NCBI GenBank assembly: GCA_023411795.1
Contig: JAEYOK010000003.1
Location: forward strand, 21,689 to 85,688
Reading direction: 5' to 3'
Length of the DNA stretch: 64,000 bases
Origin: Bacillota bacterium
Lineage (GTDB): Bacteria > Bacillota > Clostridia > DSM-8532
Position 1 is the first letter of the stretch; every line of letters begins with the position of its first letter. The notes under the pieces were generated by a model. It saw nothing but the letters and a program-made list of their open reading frames with translations, was not told the origin of the DNA and ran no database searches. Positions 53,870 to 63,241 of the stretch are shown one piece after another. The position numbers and the translations under genes were made by a program.

Positions 53870-54445
53870 CTATAATTTATTCCGCATAAAATAAGGTCCA
53901 CATACCATTTCATGCGTATGTATATATGTCCATTTCATTGTTGTATCTACTACATAAACATCTTGTTCCATATCAAAATCCGATGCTTTAAGATTTGTTG
54001 CATTAGCAATATAAAAAACATCAGTCTTATTTTCATAAAAAACATAGACTTGATTTTTCCTCACTCTATTAAAAGCTTGTCTAGCTTTTGATTTTTGCAA
54101 TGCTTCTTTTTTGTTATAACTGCAAATATGCCACATGAATTGGTTAAAATATATTTTTCGCTTTTCCTCCTTAGTTATTTCGTTAGTAAAACTGTTTTCC
54201 CATTTTTCCTTCATTGATTTTTGTGTAATATCTGTCTTTTCAAACTTAGCTCCTCTTTTTTCAAGATCATCAATAAGTAGCTGTTTCTTATAATCTAGCA
54301 GGTAGAAGTCATATTGGTTCTTCTTATCTATTATTTCATTAAGTAATTGAAGCTGTTTATCTTGCTCTGCAGTATCAGTTATTTTTATTATCCTGTTAAT
54401 CTCCTGATGTAACCAAGTCTGGATACTCATTAATAACACATCCAA
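53870..54445 (-). CDS. DUF4275 family protein
   Basis: About 191 residues. The C-terminal part (about 95-190) matches the DUF4275 pattern: FNQFMWHICSYNKKEA, ARQAFNRV, YVFYENKTDVFYIANATNLK, DVYVVDTTMKWTYIHTHEMVCGPYF. The function of the family is unknown. The N-terminal part is helical. No SD is visible before the ATGs at 54445 or 54430, so the start is uncertain. A detached copy of its 3' end lies at 51787-51920. It is the last gene of a minus-strand run. Confidence 0.72.
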   Translation of the reverse strand: MDVLLMSIQTWLHQEINRIIKITDTAEQDKQLQLLNEIIDKKNQYDFYLLDYKKQLLIDDLEKRGAKFEKTDITQKSMKEKWENSFTNEITKEEKRKIYFNQFMWHICSYNKKEALQKSKARQAFNRVRKNQVYVFYENKTDVFYIANATNLKASDFDMEQDVYVVDTTMKWTYIHTHEMVCGPYFMRNKL

Positions 54446-54488
54446 TCTATTAATTGAGTATTTTTGATATAATAAACTAAAAATCTCT

Positions 54489-55040
54489 TCATAGCTTACA
54501 TACTGAAAGATTTACTTTTTTATTTATAATCAATTTTCCTTTTGCATAATACTCAAGATATATATAATTCAATCGTTTATTAACTTCGTAATAGATACCC
54601 AATTCATATCCACAAACATGTTCTGGCAAAGTAGTACCATCAAAAGACCAAATATCATCATAACTATCCTTAGTCAATGCAATAAGCCGATCTTTATCAC
54701 TTTTCTTATCAATTTGTCTTGATGTATGCTTTTTCATCTCAATAGCTACCAGATTATCTTTATTAATAATCTCACCACGGCTATGAATTATGATATCGCA
54801 ATTTATTGTTACCGGTTTTTCGTCTTTACCGATCATGGTCTTAAGTCTTCCTAGATTTCTATTATATTCAACATCAACATAGTATTTTTTGAACCGGCTT
54901 TTATTAATTACAATCGAAAGATGTTGGGCAAGTGACCCACATAAAGTCCTCTCATTAACATTTGTAAAAATTAATGAAATATCATTTTGAATAAACCTTT
55001 GATTTGCTGCTTCAAAAATACCTATAAGTGTATCCCTCAT
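54489..55040 (-). CDS. Putative PD-(D/E)XK nuclease-like protein
   Basis: A 183-residue protein. VDVEYNRN, then CDIIIHSRGE and, about 15 residues later, LVAIEMKK, give the D-(x)n-ExK spacing of the restriction-endonuclease-like fold. The C-terminal half (LGIYYEVNKRLNYIYLEYYAKGK) is beta-rich. It has a good SD (GAGGAG) and starts at ATG 55040. No other domain is seen. Position near a TIR/NDT-like gene suggests a defence role, but a core nuclease function is also possible; this is inference. Confidence 0.6.
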   Translation of the reverse strand: MRDTLIGIFEAANQRFIQNDISLIFTNVNERTLCGSLAQHLSIVINKSRFKKYYVDVEYNRNLGRLKTMIGKDEKPVTINCDIIIHSRGEIINKDNLVAIEMKKHTSRQIDKKSDKDRLIALTKDSYDDIWSFDGTTLPEHVCGYELGIYYEVNKRLNYIYLEYYAKGKLIINKKVNLSVCKL

Positions 55041-55293
55041 TCAATCTCCTCACATTCCTTAGATAAGCTTTATACCAAGCCACTATTGGCGCAATATCCA
55101 AACGTAAGAATGGATCGGTAAAACCCCGTTTTGTCTGAATTCTATACCAAAAGCGTTCTGAAGGAAAATCTCCGAAAGAACCGGACCCGCAGAGTCTTTC
55201 CCTTATGCGGCGTAAGCCCGTTGAGACGGTTTGGCATACACGACCCGTGAGCACGCTTAAAACGTGAAAATTTTGTTATGTAAAGGAGGATGA

Positions 55294-55461
55294 CTATAAA
55301 GCTTCGATTATAATCTTATTTCCCCTAATATAACGAATACAGTAAACCACAAACATTGGAATCGATGCTAAAATGCCAATAATAACCGCTAATAATATTA
55401 AAGCAATCAAAAGAGGCCAAGTAATAATCAAAAAAAAGCCAGAGTTTAAAACCCTCTTCAT
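55294..55461 (-). CDS. Small two-span membrane protein (55 residues)
   Basis: An ORF starting MKRVLNSGFFLIITWPLL, with two hydrophobic stretches (about 8-20 and 22-42) and a basic end with RYIRGNK. Coding character is good, but no strong SD precedes the ATG at 55461. It lies on the same strand between the TIR/NDT-like and nuclease-like genes. Confidence 0.45.
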   Translation of the reverse strand: MKRVLNSGFFLIITWPLLIALILLAVIIGILASIPMFVVYCIRYIRGNKIIIEAL

Positions 55462-55519
55462 TATCCGTAATACTAATTTTATTCCGCAGTATAATGAAAA
55501 TCCATAAAAACCAAAAAGG

Positions 55520-56278
55520 CTATGAAACTATTAAGCATTCTCTTTTATTACTAAGAAGATAATCCTTATTCTTCTCAATTGTTTTTTTTAGCTTATCATT
55601 AAGTTCAATCACATTAGAGAAGAAATTCACATTCATATGAATATCAAAATGGATTTTTGTCTTTTGCCCAGGATATATAACACTTTCCTCACTAGCTATA
55701 TATATTACCGGGATTTTTAAACCTTCTGCATAACCTGCTTCAAAATAACACGAAGGACGTTCATCTGTAAGATCGGCGATAATAAATGATGAGCGTTTAA
55801 TCTCCTCTTTAATTCTTGATACTAGTTGATCAATTGGATGCTCTTTGTCAATTCTTATTGCAACACAATTAAACTGTAATAGTAATTCCCGTAAAGTATC
55901 AAACCTAGCATCGTATTCATTATATATCCTTTGCTCGTTTTGAGAACCGTTCTTCTTACCTTGGATAGGCATATCAATAAACACTCTATATTTATTCTTT
56001 GCTAAGATCATTTCAGCCTTTTCTCTGAACTTATTATAACAATTCCTATTGCCCTTAATAAGTGAGTCTAGGGTATCCCCTCCTCTCCTATTAAAAAGAG
56101 TTTTAGTTTGGTATATCCTTATTTCAAGCGCTTGATAAATTTGTTCCTTCTTACCCCATTTTTCAGTAATTATTCCGTTTGCAACATATGAGATGACATG
56201 AGAAAGAATCGCATCCTCACTTTTATTAAAGATAGCCTTTTTCTTTCCGGCTGGCAACATAGCAATTAAGTGATACAT
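55520..56278 (-). CDS. Protein with TIR/NDT-like nucleotide-binding domain
   Basis: A 252-residue protein. The C-terminal half (about 95-215) has VFIDMPIQGKKNGSQNEQRI and SSFIIADLTDERPSCYFEAGYAEGLKIPVIYI, the IADLT...YFEAGYA signature of nucleoside 2-deoxyribosyltransferase-like and related TIR-like proteins, many of which act on nucleotides in antiphage systems. The catalytic Glu is probably that in FEAGYA. The N-terminal 90 residues are helical with no match I recognise. SD GGGAGATG precedes the ATG. Exact family is uncertain. Confidence 0.6.
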   Translation of the reverse strand: MYHLIAMLPAGKKKAIFNKSEDAILSHVISYVANGIITEKWGKKEQIYQALEIRIYQTKTLFNRRGGDTLDSLIKGNRNCYNKFREKAEMILAKNKYRVFIDMPIQGKKNGSQNEQRIYNEYDARFDTLRELLLQFNCVAIRIDKEHPIDQLVSRIKEEIKRSSFIIADLTDERPSCYFEAGYAEGLKIPVIYIASEESVIYPGQKTKIHFDIHMNVNFFSNVIELNDKLKKTIEKNKDYLLSNKRECLIVS

Positions 56279-56636
56279 AAAACATCTCCCTTCGGTATTT
56301 ATTGGAAAAATATATTAAAAAGTTAAAAGGTCGCAATTTCAGATAACTACTACAATCACATTATTCTGCTAGTCTGGCAGGATTAACTGATTTGATTTCG
56401 TAAATGCCTATTATAACTTAACAATTCTACAAATTATAATTGTCTTACCGAATGTCATAGAAATTCATGGAGAAGTATAATTTTTGTCAGCTTAAAGATG
56501 TAAATTTTCTTGTTAGTTTCTTAGTTATGACTAATTCTGAATGTTCTTCCGATATTATAACATATTATTACAACAACTCTCAAATTATTTACATGTAGTA
56601 TTATAATAAAGATTAAGGAAACATTTTATCTTCCTA
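56279..56636. other. AT-rich gap upstream of the histidine operon
   Basis: No gene is supportable in 56279-56636. I looked for a T-box or leader peptide with histidine codons and saw none; the sequence is AT-rich with scattered short inverted repeats only. Confidence 0.5.
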
Positions 56637-56665
56637 TTGACATGGATAATTTTAGGGGTTAGAAT
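56637..56665 (+). promoter_or_regulatory. Promoter of the histidine operon
   Basis: TTGACA (56637-56642), exactly 17 bp, TAGAAT (56660-56665). The predicted leader is only about 45 nt, too short for a T-box or attenuator. Confidence 0.75.
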
Positions 56666-56717
56666 GATAATATGATTTACTACATTAACGTGATGAAGTA
56701 ATAAAGCGAGGTCAGTT

Positions 56718-57926
56718 ATGAAAAGATGGAACATTTATACACCGGAAGGCGTTCAGGATATACTATTTGAATCTTGCAGGCAAAAGAGGCTATTGGAGGA
56801 TAAAATAAGGGAAACCTTCAGGCTCAACGGTTATAGGGAGATTGAAACTCCAACCATAGAGTTTTACGATGTTTTCAGTGGTGGAAGCGATCTTATTAAG
56901 CAAGAGAGCATGTATAAATTCTGCGACTCAAAGGGTCGTCTTTTAGCATTGAGACCTGACCTTACCGTACCGGTAGCCCGTGTTGCTGCTACTAAACTTA
57001 AGGATGAGATTTATCCAATAAAGTGCTGTTATATTGGCAATACCTTTAGTTTTGATGAGCTGGGTGGAGGCAGGCAGAATGAGTTTACTCAGGCCGGATG
57101 CGAGCTTTTAGGCATAAATTCTCCTGAGGCTGATGCCGAGATGGTGGCTATGGCAATTGAAGCGGTTAAAGTAACCGGAATAGAGGAGTTCCAGATTGAT
57201 ATAGGGCAGGTTGGTTTCTTTAAGGGGTTAATGGAGGAATCCGGTCTAAAGGAAAACGAGATAGAGGAAGTACGGGAGTTCATTGACCAGAAAAATCTCG
57301 TAGGCGTAGAGCAGGTTATGGACAGACATAATGTTAAGAGTTCTTTAAAGAAGATAATTCTGGATCTACCTAAGCTTTTCGGCTCGAAAGACATTCTCCA
57401 AAGGATAAATCATAATGATATAGGTAAAGGAGCGGCAGATGCCCTTCTTAATATAAAAGCTGTTCTGGAAATTCTCGAGGATCGCAACTTAGCTGAGTAT
57501 GTGTCAGTAGACCTGGGAATGGTACAGAGCATGAACTACTATACAGGAATTGTTTTTAGGGGTTATACCTATGGTGTGGGATTCCCTGTTTTAAGCGGGG
57601 GAAGATATGATAATCTGGTATCAAAGTTTGGTAAGGACTGCGAGGCCACAGGTTTCTCCCTTGGCATAAATATGGTTCTGATGGCACTGGAACGTCAGAA
57701 AAAGATCAATGCAAAGCAACCGGAGGGAGTTCTTGTAACTTATGATGAAGGGGCGAGAAAGCTTGCCGGGGATTATTGCAGGGGGCTTATATCCAAGGGT
57801 ATTCCTGCCGAGTTGGACATTTTGAAGAAAGGCATAGAGAAGAGCAAAGAATACGCTATTTCAAAAGGATTCAGTAAAGTTGTTAATGTAAATAATGACG
57901 GCTCAGTAAAGGAGATTTTGCTATGA
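56718..57926 (+). CDS. hisZ: ATP phosphoribosyltransferase regulatory subunit
   Basis: A 402-residue protein of the class II aminoacyl-tRNA-synthetase fold without synthetase activity. YREIETPTIEFYDVF, MYKFCDSKGRLLALRPDLTVPVAR and SVDLGMVQSMNYYTGIVFRGY are the HisRS-like motifs. It forms a complex with short HisG and provides histidine feedback control. GAGGTCAGTT precedes the ATG. Overlaps hisG by 4 bp (ATGA). First gene of the his operon. Confidence 0.94.
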   Translation: MKRWNIYTPEGVQDILFESCRQKRLLEDKIRETFRLNGYREIETPTIEFYDVFSGGSDLIKQESMYKFCDSKGRLLALRPDLTVPVARVAATKLKDEIYPIKCCYIGNTFSFDELGGGRQNEFTQAGCELLGINSPEADAEMVAMAIEAVKVTGIEEFQIDIGQVGFFKGLMEESGLKENEIEEVREFIDQKNLVGVEQVMDRHNVKSSLKKIILDLPKLFGSKDILQRINHNDIGKGAADALLNIKAVLEILEDRNLAEYVSVDLGMVQSMNYYTGIVFRGYTYGVGFPVLSGGRYDNLVSKFGKDCEATGFSLGINMVLMALERQKKINAKQPEGVLVTYDEGARKLAGDYCRGLISKGIPAELDILKKGIEKSKEYAISKGFSKVVNVNNDGSVKEILL

Positions 57927-58555
57927 GATATATAACAATCGCATTATCAAAAGGTCGTCTTACCGAGCTTAGCATTGGTCTTCTTGAGGGAGCGGGGATA
58001 GATTGTACCGAGCTTAAAGGAGATTCAAGAAAGCTAATACTAACTGATGAAAAAAACAAGATTAGATTTTTTCTTGCAAAACCCGCCGACGTACCTGTGT
58101 ATGTTGAGTACGGCGCAGCCGATATAGGAATTGTGGGCAAAGATACCCTCCTTGAAGAGGGCAGGGATTTGTATGAGGTTCTGGACCTGGGATTTGCGAA
58201 ATGCAGAATGTGCGTAGCCGGGCCAAGGGAGCTTGAAGGGAAGATGGATTCGGTTTCAATTACCAGAGTAGCCACAAAGTACCCCGAGGTTGCGCGCATG
58301 TATTTCAGACTTAAAAGGCGAGAATCAGTGGAAATTATAAAGCTCAGCGGTTCTGTTGAGTTGGCACCGCTGGTAGGTCTTTCCGAGGTCATCGTAGATT
58401 TAGTTGAGACCGGGCGTACGCTTAAAGAAAATGGTCTAGCGGTTCTTGATACTATTTGCGATGTCAGCGCCAGAATGGTTGTTAACAGGGTAAGCATGAA
58501 AATGGAAAACCATCGAATTACTAAACTTATTGAGGATATAAGAAAACAGCTCTGA
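57923..58555 (+). CDS. hisG: ATP phosphoribosyltransferase, short form
   Basis: A 210-residue HisG lacking the C-terminal regulatory domain, so it needs HisZ. It catalyses the first step of histidine synthesis, joining ATP and PRPP. Motifs: ALSKGRLTE at the N terminus, VYVEYGAADIGIVGKDTLLE (about 56-75), and EVIVDLVETGRTLKENGL, the PRPP-binding loop (about 155-172). hisD follows after 26 bp. Confidence 0.96.
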   Translation: MRYITIALSKGRLTELSIGLLEGAGIDCTELKGDSRKLILTDEKNKIRFFLAKPADVPVYVEYGAADIGIVGKDTLLEEGRDLYEVLDLGFAKCRMCVAGPRELEGKMDSVSITRVATKYPEVARMYFRLKRRESVEIIKLSGSVELAPLVGLSEVIVDLVETGRTLKENGLAVLDTICDVSARMVVNRVSMKMENHRITKLIEDIRKQL

Positions 58556-58581
58556 AAAGTTTGAATCAAGAGGGTGACTAT

Positions 58582-59886
58582 ATGAAAACATATGAATACG
58601 GGAAGGACGATTTGTCCCCATTATTTGATACATTAAGGCGTAGAAGCCTCGAAGGGCAGAAGAATGTTGAAACTACTGTTTCCGATATTCTTCAAAACGT
58701 TATGGAACGTGGCGATGAGGCTTTATTTGAGTATACCGAGAAATTTGATGGAGTAAAGCTGGATTCAGATATCATTGAAATTACCAAAGCTGAAATGGAC
58801 GAGGCTTTAAACTCGGTTGATAAAGATTTGCTACGGGTCATTGAAAGGGCAGCCGAAAACATAAGAACCTACCACGAAAAACAGAGAGAGAATTCCTGGT
58901 TTATTACCAAGGAAAACGGGATTGTTTTGGGGCAGAAGGTAATTCCTCTGACAAGAGTTGGGGTATATGCCCCTGCCGGTAGCGCACCTCTGCCTTCGAC
59001 AGTACTTATGGATGTTATACCCGCTAAAATAGCCGGAGTGGAAGACATAATCCTATGCTCACCTCCTGGAAAAGACGGTAAGATGAATCCCCTTGTTCTG
59101 GCTTGCGCTAAACTTGCAGGAGTTGACCGCGCTTTCATGGTGGGAGGGGCACAGGCAATTGCCGCAATGGCATATGGTACCAAATCCATACCTAAGGTGG
59201 ATAAAATAGTGGGACCGGGCAATATATATGTGGCAACAGCTAAAAAGAAGGTTTTTGGTGTGTGTGGTATTGATATGGTAGCAGGTCCCAGTGAAGTGCT
59301 TGTTATTGCCGACGAAACAGCAAACCCGGCATATGTAGCTGCCGATCTTCTCTCCCAGGCCGAGCATGACAAGCTCGCATCATCGATTTTGATAACCACC
59401 TCGAAGCAAATAGCAGATAAGGTGGCCGAAGAAATTAAAAAACAGCTTGAGAAGCTTATGAGATATGAGATTGCCTCAAAATCAGTTGAGGATTACGGAG
59501 CAATAATAATCACAGACACCATAGATGAGGCGATTATGATATCCAATACTATTGCCCCCGAGCACTTGGAAGTTTGCACTAAAGAACCATTCTCACTTCT
59601 GGATGGCATAAAAAACGCAGGAGCAATTTTTTTAGGGAATTATTCACCCGAGCCTTTGGGGGATTATTACGCCGGGTCAAATCACACCCTTCCCACATCG
59701 GGGACAGCCAGGTTTTTCTCACCTTTGGGAGTGTATGACTTTGTCAAGCGTCAAAGTGTGATTTCCTACAGCAAGAAGGCTTTTGACATAGCTGCAGCAG
59801 ATGTGTCGGCCTTTGCGGACGCTGAAGGCTTGACCGGCCATGGTGATGCCATACGCATTAGGACTATAATGGAGGAATATCAGTGA
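58582..59886 (+). CDS. hisD: Histidinol dehydrogenase
   Basis: A 434-residue enzyme oxidising histidinol to histidine with NAD+ and Zn2+. AGSAPLPSTVLMDVIPA, KIVGPGNIYVATAKK, LSQAEHDKLASS (metal ligands) and NTIAPEHLEVCT, holding the catalytic Glu-His pair, are intact. ATG 58582 follows AGAGGGTG; a TTG seven codons upstream has no SD. It overlaps hisC (GTGA). Confidence 0.96.
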   Translation: MKTYEYGKDDLSPLFDTLRRRSLEGQKNVETTVSDILQNVMERGDEALFEYTEKFDGVKLDSDIIEITKAEMDEALNSVDKDLLRVIERAAENIRTYHEKQRENSWFITKENGIVLGQKVIPLTRVGVYAPAGSAPLPSTVLMDVIPAKIAGVEDIILCSPPGKDGKMNPLVLACAKLAGVDRAFMVGGAQAIAAMAYGTKSIPKVDKIVGPGNIYVATAKKKVFGVCGIDMVAGPSEVLVIADETANPAYVAADLLSQAEHDKLASSILITTSKQIADKVAEEIKKQLEKLMRYEIASKSVEDYGAIIITDTIDEAIMISNTIAPEHLEVCTKEPFSLLDGIKNAGAIFLGNYSPEPLGDYYAGSNHTLPTSGTARFFSPLGVYDFVKRQSVISYSKKAFDIAAADVSAFADAEGLTGHGDAIRIRTIMEEYQ

Positions 59887-60944
59887 GCCGTTTTTGGAAT
59901 GAAAATACAAGAAAAATAGTTCCCTATGTGGCTGGTGAACAGCCTCAAAATATGAACCTTATAAAGCTTAATACCAATGAGAACCCATATCCGCCTTCAC
60001 CTCTGGTTATGGATAGGATTAGAGAATTTTCACTTGAAAAACTGCGCCTTTATCCAAATAGCGAAGGTGCTATTGTAAAAAAAGCTGTTTCAGAGTATCA
60101 CAATATACCTGAAAATAATATTTTTGTGGGCAATGGCTCGGACGAAGTATTAGGTTTTCTTTTCAAAGCTTTTTTTGACAGGGATACACAAATAGGGTTC
60201 CCCGACATAACCTATAGCTTTTATCCTGTATACAGCAATCTTTATGATATACCCTATATAAAGATACCCCTCAGAGACGATTTTTCTATAGACTTCGGGG
60301 CTTACCCCGCGGGCCTTAAGGGTATTATTTTCGCCAATCCCAATGCGCCAACAGGGTTATATATCGAACCGTGGGAGATAGAAGAGCTGCTAAAAAGCCG
60401 TCCTAATACTCTCATTGTTGTGGATGAAGCATATGTGGACTTTGGTGGGGAATCATGTATTCCCCTGATTTCACGTTATGATAATCTGATTGTAGTTCAA
60501 ACCCTATCGAAATCAAGGTCGTTAGCCGGGCAGAGAGTGGGGCTCGCATTTGGTTGTGCTGGTCTAATGGAAGGTTTGGCTAAGGTAAAAAACTCTTTCA
60601 ATTCATACCCCTTGGACGTCATAGCTCAAATTGCTGCCGAAGCAGCATTTGAAGATCGCGAGTATTTTGAAATTACAAGGAATAAATTAATTAACACCCG
60701 GGAATGGACAAAGAAAAAGCTTCAGGAAGCAGGAATTGAAGTCACCGATTCAAAAGCCAATTTCTTATTTGCCAGAATTCCCGGAATACCTGGAGCAACG
60801 GCATTATCAAAGTTTAGAGAAAACGGAGTGCTTGTAAGGAATTTCAGTAGCGGAAGAATATCGGACTGGCTTCGCATAACAATAGGAACCGATGAGGATA
60901 TGCAAAAAGTTATAGAAGTTAGCAAGAAGATAATGGAAGGTTAA
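59883..60944 (+). CDS. hisC: Histidinol-phosphate aminotransferase
   Basis: A 353-residue class I/II aminotransferase. NTNENPYPPSP at the N terminus, FVGNGSDEVLGFLF, FANPNAPTGLYI, VVDEAYVDFG and the PLP lysine in LSKSRSLAG (Lys about 210) are in place. It makes histidinol phosphate from imidazole-acetol phosphate and glutamate. GTG start overlapping the hisD stop, so coupled translation is likely. Confidence 0.95.
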   Translation: MSRFWNENTRKIVPYVAGEQPQNMNLIKLNTNENPYPPSPLVMDRIREFSLEKLRLYPNSEGAIVKKAVSEYHNIPENNIFVGNGSDEVLGFLFKAFFDRDTQIGFPDITYSFYPVYSNLYDIPYIKIPLRDDFSIDFGAYPAGLKGIIFANPNAPTGLYIEPWEIEELLKSRPNTLIVVDEAYVDFGGESCIPLISRYDNLIVVQTLSKSRSLAGQRVGLAFGCAGLMEGLAKVKNSFNSYPLDVIAQIAAEAAFEDREYFEITRNKLINTREWTKKKLQEAGIEVTDSKANFLFARIPGIPGATALSKFRENGVLVRNFSSGRISDWLRITIGTDEDMQKVIEVSKKIMEG

Positions 60945-61006
60945 TTGTACCAATGATATAATTAGTTAGGTTTGATGGATTATTTGGAAAACTTCCGGAG
61001 AAGGGA

Positions 61007-61603
61007 ATGGTTAATCAAATGAGAAAAGCAGATTTATCCAGAAAAACAAAGGAAACAGAGATTTACCTGAGACTCAATCTGGATGGCCAGGGGGACAACT
61101 CAATTTCTACCGGGTTAGGATTTTTAGATCATATGCTGTGTCTTTTTTCAGGGCATGGGCGTTTTGACTTAGATCTCTCCTGCAAGGGAGACCTTTTTGT
61201 TGACGGACATCATACCGCCGAGGATATTGGAATAGTCCTTGGAAAAGCAATTAATGAGGCTCTTGGAAAACGTGAGTCAATAAAAAGATTCGGAACGAGC
61301 TTTGTTCCAATGGATGAAGCCCTAGCTCTTGTAAGCCTTGATTTATCCAATAGGCCGTACCTCCATTTTGATGTTCCCTTTTCCACCGATAAGGTCGGTG
61401 AGATGGAAACCGAAATGTTCGAGGAGTTTTTCCGGGCTCTTTCTGTAAACGCCGGTATGACATTACATATAAAGCTTTTACACGGCAAAAACAATCATCA
61501 TATTATCGAGGCGGTATTTAAGGCCTTTGCAAGAGCATTGCGGGAGGCTGTTACCATAGATCCGTCAATACAAGGAGTTCTGTCTACCAAGGGCACTTTG
61601 TAA
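61007..61603 (+). CDS. hisB: Imidazoleglycerol-phosphate dehydratase
   Basis: A 198-residue monofunctional HisB. GLGFLDHMLCLFSGHGRFDL, DGHHTAEDIGIVLG and HGKNNHHIIEAVFKAFARAL carry the metal-binding His and Glu residues. It converts imidazoleglycerol phosphate to imidazole-acetol phosphate. The start may be ATG 61007 or 61019; GGAGAAGGGA fits either. A 62-bp gap separates it from hisC. Confidence 0.95.
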   Translation: MVNQMRKADLSRKTKETEIYLRLNLDGQGDNSISTGLGFLDHMLCLFSGHGRFDLDLSCKGDLFVDGHHTAEDIGIVLGKAINEALGKRESIKRFGTSFVPMDEALALVSLDLSNRPYLHFDVPFSTDKVGEMETEMFEEFFRALSVNAGMTLHIKLLHGKNNHHIIEAVFKAFARALREAVTIDPSIQGVLSTKGTL

Positions 61604-61673
61604 GATGAATGCTGCAATGCAATTATTGTACTAAATATAGAATAATCGAAAATATATAGTTCGGAGGGTAATT

Positions 61674-62564
61674 ATGCTCATCAAGGATACTAATTTTATT
61701 GATTTACCTGTTTTTATTAAGGGAAAAGTGCGGGATGTATACGAGGTAGGAACCGACATGCTGTTGATGGTTGTAACTGATCGTATTTCTGCATTTGATG
61801 TGGTATTTAACGATATAATTCCTGACAAGGGATGTGTCCTAAACGGCATATCTGAGTTCTGGTTTGATTTTTGTAAAGATATTATAGGAAACCATGTGGT
61901 AACCACAGATGTTTCAGAATATCCCATGGGACTGTCAAAATTCAGTGAAGAGCTAAAAGGACGTTCCATGCTGGTTAAAAGAGTGAAGATGGTAGAGGCA
62001 GAATGCATAGTCAGAGGCTATCTGGAAGGCTCCGGCCTGAAGGATTACAAAGCAACAGGAGAAATAAGCGGCATTAAGCTGCCGGCCGGATTAAGACAGG
62101 CAGATAAGCTTCCCGAGCCCATATTTACACCGTCAACCAAAGCAAAGGAAGGCCACGATATCAATGTCAGCTACGAATACGTCAAGGAGCAGATAGGTGT
62201 TAAGTTGGCAACGGAGCTTAAAGAAAAGACCATTGCTCTTTATAAAAAAGCAAGTGAATATGCCTTAAACAGAGGAATAATACTTGCAGACACAAAGTTT
62301 GAGTTCGGTATGCTGGATAATGAGCTTGTAATTGCCGATGAGATGTTTACTCCCGACTCGTCCAGGTTCTGGGAGCTTGCTGATTATGAGCCGGGTCGCG
62401 CACAAAAGAGTTTTGATAAACAGTATCTAAGAGAGTATCTGGAGTCACTTGACTGGGATAAGCGCCCTCCTGCTCCAAAGCTTCCAAAAGAGGTAATTGA
62501 AAAGACCCGAGCTAAATATGTCGAAGCCTATGAAAGAATTACCGGAAAGAAGTTTTCTGTATGA
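61674..62564 (+). CDS. purC: SAICAR synthetase (phosphoribosylaminoimidazole-succinocarboxamide synthase)
   Basis: A 296-residue ATP-dependent ligase that joins aspartate to CAIR in purine synthesis. FIKGKVRDVYEVGTDMLLMVVTDRISAFD and VEAECIVRGYLEGSGLKDY are typical, as is ILADTKFEFGMLDNELVIADE. It is of the longer, bacterial/fungal-like size. SD GGAGGG. It overlaps hisH by 4 bp, so it is translated with the his genes, an unusual place for purC. Confidence 0.95.
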   Translation: MLIKDTNFIDLPVFIKGKVRDVYEVGTDMLLMVVTDRISAFDVVFNDIIPDKGCVLNGISEFWFDFCKDIIGNHVVTTDVSEYPMGLSKFSEELKGRSMLVKRVKMVEAECIVRGYLEGSGLKDYKATGEISGIKLPAGLRQADKLPEPIFTPSTKAKEGHDINVSYEYVKEQIGVKLATELKEKTIALYKKASEYALNRGIILADTKFEFGMLDNELVIADEMFTPDSSRFWELADYEPGRAQKSFDKQYLREYLESLDWDKRPPAPKLPKEVIEKTRAKYVEAYERITGKKFSV

Positions 62565-63241
62565 TAACCATCATTGATTATGATGCAGGAAACTTAAGAA
62601 GTGTTGCCAATTCCTTTGAAAAGGCCGGTGCCGAATGTATAGTTACCGACGATGAAAATACTATACTTAAAAGCACAGCTGTTGTTCTTCCCGGAGTGGG
62701 AGCCTTTTCCGATTGTATGGAAAGCCTTAAACAAAAGGGTATGGATAAGGTCGTGCAAAAGTGTATCGATATGGATAAGCCCTTTCTAGGTATTTGTCTT
62801 GGCTTTCAGTTACTGTTTGAAGAAAGTGAAGAACATGAGGATGGCTTGCCGGATGTCCGGGGCTTGGGTATTTTTAAAGGGAAAGTAAAAAGATTTCCAA
62901 AGGAATTGGGTTTAAAGATACCCCATATGGGTTGGAACAGTCTTAGCTATCCGAAGTCCTGCCCACTGTTTAGTGATTTACCGGTAAATATTTTTACACA
63001 GCAAATAGAGCCTTCGACTAAGTGTACAGATAATGAGGAAGCTTACCTATATTTTGTTCATTCATATTATGTTGAAGCATCGGATAGAAGCATAGTTTCG
63101 GCACGGTGTGAGTATGGCTTGGAGTTTGATGCCGCCATATCAAAGGGCAATATATACGCAGTTCAATTTCATCCCGAAAAAAGCGGGCAGGTAGGAGCGG
63201 CAATTATAAAGAATTTTCTTAAGGTGGTGTATGGATCATGA
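62561..63241 (+). CDS. hisH: Imidazole glycerol phosphate synthase, glutaminase subunit
   Basis: A 226-residue class I glutamine amidotransferase that feeds ammonia to HisF. The nucleophile Cys is in FLGICLGFQLLFEESEE (Cys about 79), and the His-Glu pair is in VQFHPEKSGQVG. It yields IGP and AICAR with HisF, which is expected just past the window end. It overlaps both neighbours (ATGA and ATGA). Confidence 0.96.
   Translation: MITIIDYDAGNLRSVANSFEKAGAECIVTDDENTILKSTAVVLPGVGAFSDCMESLKQKGMDKVVQKCIDMDKPFLGICLGFQLLFEESEEHEDGLPDVRGLGIFKGKVKRFPKELGLKIPHMGWNSLSYPKSCPLFSDLPVNIFTQQIEPSTKCTDNEEAYLYFVHSYYVEASDRSIVSARCEYGLEFDAAISKGNIYAVQFHPEKSGQVGAAIIKNFLKVVYGS

Noticed and set aside
55012..55254. Minus-strand ORF of 80 residues in the GC-richer stretch
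   Set aside because: No SD, Arg/Gly-rich composition, overlaps the better-supported nuclease-like gene start and no recognised domain; more likely scrap DNA.
56279..56717. T-box or histidine attenuator before hisZ
   Set aside because: Promoter sits only about 45 nt from the start; no T-box conserved sequence, His-codon leader or terminator hairpin seen.
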